11,244 nt of DNA from Pseudomonadota bacterium (GTDB lineage Bacteria > Pseudomonadota > Alphaproteobacteria > SMXQ01): assembly GCA_022562375.1 (NCBI GenBank), contig JADFPK010000040.1:1-11244 (forward strand), given 5' to 3'. The notes under the pieces are model-generated. The model had not been told where the DNA came from, did no database searches, and saw only the letters and a program-made list of their open reading frames with translations. Shown here in pieces: positions 6,200 through 11,244 of this stretch; positions within the stretch are counted from its first letter, which is position 1, and each line of letters opens with the position of its first letter. A program made the translations under genes and the position numbers.

Positions 6200-6382
6200 T
6201 CAGATGACCGCGACGACGACCCAGTACGGCCAGGAGAGCGAGCGCCACAGGATCGACCAGAGATTGCCGCCGATATAGTTGTATTGTTCCGAGTTCGAGA
6301 CGACGTAAATCAGGCCGTACATCCAGGCGCCGATGACATAAGCGATGGCAATCCCTACGCGTCCTTTTTTCAACATCGACAT
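6200..6382 (-). CDS. Small two-helix membrane protein, unknown
   Basis: Sixty residues, unrecognised. The ATG at 6382 follows a GGGGTG ribosome-like site with a 6-base spacer; Met3 is an alternative. A basic N-terminus (Lys5, Lys6, Arg8) precedes a hydrophobic helix at 9-28, a polar loop rich in Ser, Asn, Tyr and Gly (29-41), and a second, Trp-rich helix (42-60) that runs to the very C-terminus. Both ends are probably cytoplasmic by the positive-inside rule. It lies between the tadG terminator and rraA on the same strand, so it may head a two-gene transcript with rraA. The overlapping longer frame at 6129-6422 lacks protein-like character. Confidence 0.6.
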   Translation of the reverse strand: MSMLKKGRVGIAIAYVIGAWMYGLIYVVSNSEQYNYIGGNLWSILWRSLSWPYWVVVAVI

Positions 6383-6455
6383 TTACGCACCCCGCTTTAT
6401 CGAATGCATCGGGACATGCCACTCTACCCCAATGTCCCTATTATCGCCAGCCCCA

Positions 6456-6486
6456 AGGGGCGGGAGCGACTTTCGCTCCCGCCCCT
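6456..6486 (-). terminator. Strong hairpin after tadG
   Basis: A perfect 14-bp stem: aggggcgggagcga (6456-6469) pairs with tcgctcccgcccct (6473-6486), loop of three bases. It begins 24 bases after the tadG stop. The minus-strand side has no U run (it continues TTGGGGCTGG), so this may be an RNA 3'-end stabiliser or a rho-aided terminator rather than a classical intrinsic one. Confidence 0.6.
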
Positions 6487-6509
6487 CGGCCTTATTGGAC
6501 GCCTCCGAT

Positions 6510-8297
6510 TCAACGCCGGTAGATCTGCACGATATCGTGGGACAAGTCCCTCATCGCTCCCTCGTCCAGCTCGCCGAGGATTTCGACGTGGATCTCGGAC
6601 GTGCTCGGGTCCTTCATCGGCTCGGAGATGAAGACGTAGACGAATTGCGGTATCTTGAACCTGAACTTGCCGCTGACCTTAAGACCGAGATCTTCCATCG
6701 CGCCGCAGTTGGCGATGGCGATCGGCATGATCCGGCGATCCCGAAGCAGCCTCAGATCGCGGACCGTGTCGGGAAAATAGTTGTAACTCGGCGGCGACAA
6801 GACCGGCGGCGTGCCCTGGAAGCACTGGGTACGGCCGTTTTCCGCCGTCGTGGCGCTGGGGACAAGAGGGTCGATGTCGTTATAGATGGCCTGACCGGCT
6901 ATGACGATGGACTCGGGCGCACTTTCGATCTCGTAGCGGTAGGTCTCGTAGCGCGTCGGCGGCCAGGTCGGGTTGACGCCCGTATTATTCGTCACGGCGT
7001 CCCAATCGAGGGGCTTGCAGTCCGGGGGGCTGTTGGCGCTGGGATTGCAACCGTGATTGACCCTGAAATAATTTATGTAATCCCAAATTCCATCACCGAT
7101 GCGTCGATTGCCGGCGACGGCGCCCGCGGTCGCGCAGTTATCCGCGTTAATGCACTTGTCCCTGGGGAAACCCATGGCCGTGTCCGGGTTGACAACGACG
7201 AAGTTATCGGCGGTGTTGTTGACCGGGTCGGCGGCGATCCACTTGTCGACGGTCTGTCCGGCGCCGTTGAGGTTCTCCCCGACTTCGTCGTATTCGCAGG
7301 TGGTCTTGCCTTTATCCTTCGGTTCGCCGCCCTGGGTCACGTTTGCCGCCGGCACGAATTCATCCAAAGTCCGCCAGGCGATTTGATCCGAGGTCGTCGC
7401 TTGGGGCGTGAAGAAGTCAAGCCGGGCGTTGATGCCGGTGCGGACCATCTGCAGGGTGACGCCGGTCTTGGTCTCCGCCACATTAAGACTGACGCAGGTG
7501 CCCGTCGTCGACGCCAGCGCGTCCCTGACGAAACCGGCGCCGCAGGGCGAGCCTTCCGTGCCGGTGGGGCAGAGAAGCCCGAAATTGCCCGGCTCATACT
7601 GTCCGGTCCCGCCCTGGTGGAACATTTCCATCTGCTTTCCCTCGAGCACCGTGAGGTCGACCTCCAGTTCCAGGTCCAAATTCCCGTCGGGCTCCGTCGG
7701 GTTGCACATGAACATCGGCGGGACCTTGCAGATCACCTGATCGTTGCCGGCGATGGCGCTCGCCACCGTCGAAATGGTGCTCGGGCCGCTGCCGAGGGTG
7801 ACGATTTGAATCAGCATATTGGTCACCGTCCGGGCGCCGACATGGACTTCCATGAAGCGGGCATCGTCATCCGACGTCGTCACGTCCGACGACTCGATCG
7901 GTTCGTCGTCCTCGTCCGGCAGGCTCTTGAGGAAACGGACGCAGGGCGGGACCGGCGTGGCGGCGCATTCCGTGACGTCGATGGTGACCTGCTTGGTGCC
8001 GCCATCGGCGGCGAAGGTCTGGATGTTGACGACCGCGCCCGCCGCCGCGGCGCGGGCCCGCGCGATGGCGCCGTCGAAACGGTCGAGTTCGCGCGCCCCG
8101 GCGAGCGCCGCCGAGTCGGCGGCGTATTGCAGCTCGCTGTGCAGGGTGATGACACGCCCGAGGTCCAGGGTCAGCGCCCCGATGCCGATCATGACCGGCG
8201 TGATGATGGCGATATAGACCGCGACCGCGCCCCGCCTGTCCCGGATAAGGGATCCAATGAACCCCGATTCGCTGATTTTCCGCCTGATGTCCAACAT
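6510..8297 (-). CDS. TadG-like (Flp pilus-assembly type) secreted protein
   Basis: A 595-residue protein. The ATG at 8297 is chosen because GAGGAGG stands 8 bases upstream; an open extension to 8360 has no such site. Residues 19-75 match the TadG N-terminal domain: Arg-Asp-Arg-Arg-Gly, one transmembrane helix (24-44) ending Leu-Asp-Leu-Gly-Arg, then Leu-Gln-Tyr-Ala-Ala-Asp-Ser-Ala-Ala-Leu-Ala-Gly-Ala. The helix probably anchors it in the inner membrane with the rest outside the cytoplasm. The large remainder has no domain I recognise. It contains 14 Cys, many as close pairs, which fits disulfides in an exported protein. Family TadE/F/G proteins are minor pilins or assembly factors of Tad pili. 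No other tad, flp or cpa gene is in the window, so this is an orphan here. A 715-codon + strand frame over the same bases is a shadow. Confidence 0.88.
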   Translation of the reverse strand: MLDIRRKISESGFIGSLIRDRRGAVAVYIAIITPVMIGIGALTLDLGRVITLHSELQYAADSAALAGARELDRFDGAIARARAAAAGAVVNIQTFAADGGTKQVTIDVTECAATPVPPCVRFLKSLPDEDDEPIESSDVTTSDDDARFMEVHVGARTVTNMLIQIVTLGSGPSTISTVASAIAGNDQVICKVPPMFMCNPTEPDGNLDLELEVDLTVLEGKQMEMFHQGGTGQYEPGNFGLLCPTGTEGSPCGAGFVRDALASTTGTCVSLNVAETKTGVTLQMVRTGINARLDFFTPQATTSDQIAWRTLDEFVPAANVTQGGEPKDKGKTTCEYDEVGENLNGAGQTVDKWIAADPVNNTADNFVVVNPDTAMGFPRDKCINADNCATAGAVAGNRRIGDGIWDYINYFRVNHGCNPSANSPPDCKPLDWDAVTNNTGVNPTWPPTRYETYRYEIESAPESIVIAGQAIYNDIDPLVPSATTAENGRTQCFQGTPPVLSPPSYNYFPDTVRDLRLLRDRRIMPIAIANCGAMEDLGLKVSGKFRFKIPQFVYVFISEPMKDPSTSEIHVEILGELDEGAMRDLSHDIVQIYRR

Positions 8298-8433
8298 TCC
8301 GAACGCCTCCTCTATGCCTCTCGAATAACGCCGCCGGTGACCGAAACGCGCCCTCCACAAGGATGGAGAACATCACCCGTTTGGGGCCGCTTGGTTCGGC
8401 GCTCTTGGCGGCGCTTGACCGGCTTGTTAACTA

Positions 8434-8463
8434 TTACGAAAATATCAAGAGCAATTTTCGTAA
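8434..8463. promoter_or_regulatory. Inverted repeat TTACGAAAAT-N10-ATTTTCGTAA
   Basis: Two perfect 10-base arms (8434-8443 and 8454-8463) separated by 10 bases, giving 20 bases between arm centres. It sits immediately downstream of the predicted tadG transcription start (about 8468), so it could be a repressor operator or a hairpin in the mRNA leader. Confidence 0.55.
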
Positions 8464-8474
8464 ATATTGGGCTA

Positions 8475-8503
8475 ATTATCAGGGGAATTTAAGTAAAAAT
8501 CAA
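8475..8503 (-). promoter_or_regulatory. Sigma-70-like promoter for tadG
   Basis: On the minus strand, -35 TTGATT (8498-8503), a spacer of 17, and -10 GATAAT (8475-8480, five of six consensus bases). The predicted start near 8468 gives a leader of about 170 bases to the tadG ATG at 8297. Confidence 0.5.
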
Positions 8504-8559
8504 GAAATTTTTTACTAATTATTAAGGTAAATATTTAGATTTACAGTTAAAATCTATGG

Positions 8560-8575
8560 TTAACAAATAGTTAAC
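8560..8575. promoter_or_regulatory. CtrA-type box TTAAC-N6-TTAAC
   Basis: TTAACaaatagTTAAC fits the alphaproteobacterial CtrA consensus TTAA-N7-TTAA(C) on both strands, because each half is part of a GTTAAC palindrome. A -10-like TATACT (8579-8584) follows on the + strand, placing the box over the -35 region of a rightward promoter. The same box is about 95-105 bases upstream of the predicted leftward tadG start. Direction of action is unresolved. Confidence 0.5.
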
Positions 8576-8597
8576 AATTATACTTACTTTCATTCCT

Positions 8598-8977
8598 ATG
8601 TCTTTATTTCCCTTGAAGGCGGCGGGCAACGCCCGGCTATCGGCGAGGATGGCGATAGCGGTGGCGAAGATTTACCTGGGATTGATCGCCGGCGGGCCTC
8701 GTCGTCAGGTCCTTGGCGCCGCCGGGGATGGCAACGGGGATTGGCCGTCAGGCGGCGCTTCTAAACCGCCGTTCGAGGGGAAGGGCGAGAGGTTCGCAAG
8801 GGGGCTCGGCGGCGCACCGCCCGATCCGCCGCCGGAACCGGGTGGAGAGCGGATGGTGAGGGCCGCTAGCGGATGCCCTCTAGCCGGGGCCGGAATTCAC
8901 CAAATGGGAAGGGTGGCGGCGGGAGGGCCATCCTGGCGGCCGGCAACGGGCGGGAAGAGAGCGTTAGCGGGATCGAG
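8598..8977. other. GC-rich stretch without convincing gene
   Basis: A + strand frame of 131 codons opens at 8598, but it has no ribosome site and is Gly/Pro/Arg-rich, as random GC-rich sequence tends to be, with no family features. The minus strand has no good frame. A small hairpin CGGGC-aac-GCCCG lies near 8628. If the rightward promoter at 8579-8584 is real, the transcript would be non-coding or encode an unrecognised peptide. Confidence 0.5.
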
Positions 8978-9217
8978 TCACCTGTCGTCATAGCCGCCCT
9001 CGTCGCTTCGCTCCGCAAGGGTTTCCCGGATCGCCAGCAGGTCATTGTGGATACGCTCCAAATGCCAAAGAACCCAGTAGATCACCACCCCGGCGAATCC
9101 CGAAAGAACGGTCGCCAGCGCATTGGCGGAGACGAAAAAGGTAAAGGCCGCGAGCAGACCGGCGAGTATCACCGGGCCCACCCGGGGCAGTTTTTCCTCG
9201 TTTGGCTTTACCGCCAT
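8978..9217 (-). CDS. Small two-helix membrane protein with charged tail, unknown
   Basis: Seventy-nine residues, no family recognised with certainty. A polar, lysine-containing N-terminus (1-12) precedes helices at 13-31 and 34-52, then a charged C-terminal tail (53-79) that looks amphipathic-helical and probably lies in the cytoplasm. The ATG at 9217 has only a weak AAGAGAA ribosome site, and the family-neutral composition gives no better start. A -10-like TATAAG lies on the same strand at 9250-9255, without a good -35. It stands alone between the tadG control region and the divergent DUF1326 gene. Confidence 0.65.
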   Translation of the reverse strand: MAVKPNEEKLPRVGPVILAGLLAAFTFFVSANALATVLSGFAGVVIYWVLWHLERIHNDLLAIRETLAERSDEGGYDDR

Positions 9218-9524
9218 TTCCGTTCTCTTTTCACGGGTTGCGCCCTGGTCTTATAAAAACAGATGAGACGGACGAAAGCGCCGGCGGGTCGCTATGCCAT
9301 CGACGACGGTCTTTTTGACCAATCTAGCACAGATATCCCTGCCATGGGACCGCCGGCTGACCGCCGCACGCGGCCCGAGGACGCCACTCGCCCGTTCTGG
9401 ATAAACCATGTAAAGTCAGTTCGCCGGCGGCAAGGCTGTTCTTCGCCCCGGTCTGGCCGTAAGACGAAGCGAACGGTTCCGACCCGCTGTAAACGCGGAT
9501 TTAGCGACTTTAGGGGAGGTAAAG
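9218..9524. other. Divergent intergenic region before the DUF1326 gene
   Basis: About 300 bases between the minus-strand 79-residue gene and DUF1326. It contains the TATAAG at 9250-9255 (minus) and a TTGACC at 9315-9320 (+) without a well-spaced -10. Possible RNA pairing exists between GTTCGC (about 9419) and GCGAAC (about 9468), with CTTCG/CGAAG inside it. I see no gene and no riboswitch class I can name. Confidence 0.45.
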
Positions 9525-10160
9525 ATGGCGAATGTTTCATGGTCGATGAAGGGGCCGGAATACGTCAACTGCAACTGCGATTACGGCTGTCCGTGCCAGT
9601 TCAATGCCCGGCCCACCGACGGGACCTGCCGCGCGGTGGCGGCGATGCGTATCGAGGAAGGGCATTTCGGCGACGTTTCGCTCGCCGGCCTTTGCTGGGT
9701 GGCCACCTTGAGCTGGCCCAACGCCATCCACGAGGGCAACGGCACCATGCAGGCGATCATCGACGAGCGCGCCGACGATGACCAGCGCCATGCGCTGGTC
9801 GAGATCGTCCATGGCCGCGAGACCGAGCCCGGCGCCACCATGCTGCAGGTCTTCAGCACCACCATGACCAAGGTCCACGATCCGCTGTTCATGGCCATCG
9901 AGTTGGACATCGATATCGACGAGCGCACGGGGCGGCTGGTCGTTCCCGGCATGATCGAGGGAACGATGGAGCCGATCCGCAATCCGGTCACCGGCAATCC
10001 CCACCGCGCCCGCATCGACCTGCCCCACGGCTTCGAGTACACCCTGGCCGAGGTCGCCAGCGGCACCGCCAAGACCACCGGCGAGATCAAGCTCGATCTC
10101 GTCAACAGCCACGGCCAACTTGCGCGGCTTCATTTGACCGATTCCGGGGTCGTCAGGTGA
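9525..10160 (+). CDS. DUF1326 family Cys-rich soluble protein
   Basis: A 211-residue protein of the DUF1326 family. The ATG at 9525 has a strong ribosome site (GGGGAGG, 7 bases or fewer away). The N-terminus carries the family signature Tyr-Val-Asn-Cys-Asn-Cys-Asp-Tyr-Gly-Cys-Pro-Cys, with Cys16, Cys18, Cys22 and Cys24, then Cys35 in Asp-Gly-Thr-Cys and Cys57 in Gly-Leu-Cys. No signal peptide or membrane segment is visible, so it is likely cytoplasmic. The family has no biochemical function that I know of; the clustered Cys suggest metal binding or thiol chemistry, by inference. The gene is followed after 90 bases by a DUF2182 membrane protein, a pairing I recall in other genomes, so the two probably act together and may be co-transcribed. 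Confidence 0.88.
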   Translation: MANVSWSMKGPEYVNCNCDYGCPCQFNARPTDGTCRAVAAMRIEEGHFGDVSLAGLCWVATLSWPNAIHEGNGTMQAIIDERADDDQRHALVEIVHGRETEPGATMLQVFSTTMTKVHDPLFMAIELDIDIDERTGRLVVPGMIEGTMEPIRNPVTGNPHRARIDLPHGFEYTLAEVASGTAKTTGEIKLDLVNSHGQLARLHLTDSGVVR

Positions 10161-10250
10161 GGGCCCGCGGCACGGGGTGTACCCGCCTCGCCGCCGAAAA
10201 AGAAAGATACCGCTGAGGGCCCGCGCCGGGGTGGCGTCGAGGCACGTATC

Positions 10251-11033
10251 ATGGCTCACATACTCAAATCCGTTCTGCGGCGGGACCGTCTGGTGGTGCT
10301 CGCCGGGCTCGGCGGGGTCACGGTGCTGGCATGGCTCTATCTGATATTGCTGGCCGCCGGCATGGGCGATGGGCCCGGCGCCATGGGCGAGGCCGTGGAC
10401 AATGCCCGGCCGACCCCGTGGACGGCGGGCGACTTCGCCCTGATGGTCGTGATGTGGTCGGTGATGATGGTCGGAATGATGTTGCCCGGTGCCACGCCGA
10501 TGATCCTCCTGTTTGCCATGGTCAACCGCAACAAGCGGGAGGCGGGGGTTCCCTTCGTCCCCACCGGCGCCTTCGCCCTTGGCTATGCCGGCGCGTGGAC
10601 GGCCTTCAGCCTGTTCGCCACCATCGGGCAGTGGGCGCTGCACAGCGCCGCGCTGCTTTCGCCGATGCTGGTGAGCACCAGCGCCGTTCTCGCCGGCGCC
10701 CTGTTCATCGCCGCCGGCGCCTACCAGTTGACGCCGCTCAAACACGCCTGCCTCAAGAACTGCCGGTCGCCGGTGCACTTCATCATGACCCGCTGGCGGA
10801 ACGGTAGCGGCGGCGCCCTTCGCATGGGGCTCGAGCACGGCGCTTATTGCGTCGGCTGCTGCTGGTTCCTCATGGGACTGCTTTTCGTCCTCGGCGTCAT
10901 GAACCTTCTGTGGGTGGCGGCCCTCACCATCCTGGTGCTTCTCGAAAAGGCGGCGCCCCGGGGCGAATGGACGGCGCGCATCAGTGGCGTCGCCATGCTG
11001 GCGGCGGGGCTCTATTTGCTGATCCTAGCCTGA
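10251..11033 (+). CDS. DUF2182 predicted metal-binding integral membrane protein
   Basis: A 260-residue polytopic membrane protein of the DUF2182 family (predicted metal-binding, COG5486 from memory). The ATG at 10251 has GAGG at 10239-10242 (spacer 8). About seven hydrophobic segments are seen: near 15-37, 61-91, 106-126, 140-160, 198-218, 219-232 and 246-259. Family motifs are present: Met-Trp-Ser-Val-Met-Met-Val-Gly-Met-Met-Leu-Pro (68-79), His165-x-Cys167-x3-Cys171, and Gly-Leu-Glu-His196-Gly-Ala-Tyr-Cys200-Val-Gly-Cys203-Cys204. The Met, His and Cys clusters in and near membrane helices suggest a soft metal such as copper, but this is inference and no substrate is established here. It follows the DUF1326 gene in the same direction and probably shares its function. 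Confidence 0.88.
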   Translation: MAHILKSVLRRDRLVVLAGLGGVTVLAWLYLILLAAGMGDGPGAMGEAVDNARPTPWTAGDFALMVVMWSVMMVGMMLPGATPMILLFAMVNRNKREAGVPFVPTGAFALGYAGAWTAFSLFATIGQWALHSAALLSPMLVSTSAVLAGALFIAAGAYQLTPLKHACLKNCRSPVHFIMTRWRNGSGGALRMGLEHGAYCVGCCWFLMGLLFVLGVMNLLWVAALTILVLLEKAAPRGEWTARISGVAMLAAGLYLLILA

Positions 11034-11051
11034 GCGCGAGGGGGGGGTAGT

Positions 11052-11243
11052 TCAGCGGCAGGTCTTGGCGGCGGGTTCGCGTTTCGGCCCCGAGGTGGCG
11101 GGCGACCGGCAAAGTTCCCGCGGCACGAAGATCATGGCGAGACCCCGCGCCGGCGCCGTAAGTTCGATCGTCCTGCCGCCGGGTACGGTGGTCTCCGTCG
11201 TCCGTACCGCCACGCCTTCCCGGCGTAGCTTGGCGGCGAGCTC
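11052..11243 (-). CDS. C-terminus of a gene running off the window, unknown
   Basis: The minus strand has one continuous frame from the window edge to TGA (11052-11054), about 63 codons. It reads as real protein: Glu-Leu-Ala-Ala-Lys-Leu-Arg-Arg-Glu-Gly-Val, then a Gly-Gly-Arg-Thr-Ile-Glu-Leu stretch, Met-Ile-Phe-Val-Pro-Arg, and a basic Pro/Lys-rich tail ending Thr-Cys-Arg. The first part faintly recalls the C-terminal half of VOC/glyoxalase-type domains, but this is not secure. The start and most of the protein lie outside. It is convergent with the DUF2182 gene, which stops 18 bases away. Confidence 0.5.
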   Translation of the reverse strand, partial: ELAAKLRREGVAVRTTETTVPGGRTIELTAPARGLAMIFVPRELCRSPATSGPKREPAAKTCR

Positions 11244-11244
11244 G

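Larger units (their letters stand above)
8424..8597. promoter_or_regulatory. AT-rich regulatory island upstream of tadG
   Basis: About 175 bases dominated by A and T in an otherwise GC-rich window. The borders are sharp: GC-rich sequence resumes at about 8425 on the left and 8610 on the right. It holds three GTTAAC palindromes (8426, 8559, 8570), a sigma-70-like promoter, a 10-bp inverted repeat and a CtrA-type box, each listed separately. It reads as a control region, not as coding sequence. Confidence 0.7.

Noticed and set aside
6345..8492. 715-codon + strand open frame across tadG
   Set aside because: Antisense shadow of the TadG-like gene. The minus frame has a strong ribosome site, a TadG domain and a promoter, while the + frame is Arg/Asp/Gly-rich without any family features.
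8424..8597. Replication origin in the AT-rich island
   Set aside because: No DnaA-box cluster (TTATNCACA) and no dnaA, parAB or hemE-type neighbours; promoter and CtrA elements explain the AT content better.
8598..8993. 131-codon + strand frame after the AT island
   Set aside because: No ribosome site, low-complexity Gly/Pro/Arg content and no family features. Kept only as part of the no-gene stretch.
9537..10838. 433-codon minus-strand frame
   Set aside because: Antisense of DUF1326 and DUF2182; His/Gly/Arg-rich with no recognisable domain.
11042..11095. tRNA-like opening (ggggtagttcagcggcagg)
   Set aside because: It resembles the D-arm of a tRNA, but no anticodon stem, T-arm or acceptor pairing follows, and the bases form the end of a coding frame on the minus strand.

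Overview
The window is GC-rich, with AT-rich islands only between genes. The gene set points to an alphaproteobacterium, probably Rhodospirillales-like. It includes an RT0821/Lpp0805-type surface lipoprotein, a Bug/TctC-type solute-binding protein, a TadG-like protein, an RraA-family protein, a SPOR-like protein, a DUF1326/DUF2182 pair, and a CtrA-type box (TTAAC-N6-TTAAC). I see no rRNA, tRNA or CRISPR array. The genus cannot be fixed from the sequence alone.

Layout. Positions 1-1601 hold two + strand genes: a secreted Gly/Asn/Lys-rich protein ending in an EF-hand/dockerin-like loop, and a surface-antigen lipoprotein. Positions about 1690-1975 hold a minus-strand remnant of an IS256-type transposase. 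Beside it, at 2077-3063, is a tripartite-tricarboxylate-transporter-type binding protein that has lost its normal start codon. A 0.5 kb AT-richer gap follows, with terminator-like hairpins and a direct repeat in phase with two helical turns. Next come a single-pass SPOR-like protein (3569-4099), a YfcG-like glutathione transferase on the minus strand (4246-4878), a rhodanese (5128-5511), an RraA-family aldolase or regulator on the minus strand (5585-6085), and a 60-residue membrane protein (6200-6382, minus).

An orphan TadG-like protein follows (6510-8297, minus), with a strong hairpin behind it. Upstream of it, 8424-8597 is a very AT-rich regulatory island. The island carries a good sigma-70-like promoter for tadG, a perfect 10-bp inverted repeat just downstream of that promoter's predicted start, and the CtrA-type box. 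Then come a GC-rich stretch without a convincing gene, a 79-residue membrane protein (8978-9217, minus), and a + strand pair: soluble DUF1326 (9525-10160) and membrane DUF2182 (10251-11033). The window closes on the C-terminus of a minus-strand gene that runs off the end.

Most genes look like independent housekeeping or accessory units rather than one pathway. The parts that deserve attention as systems are the tadG control region and the Cys/His-rich DUF1326-DUF2182 pair, whose biochemical role I do not know and do not claim. The IS remnant next to the start-less binding protein looks like a scar of past transposition.
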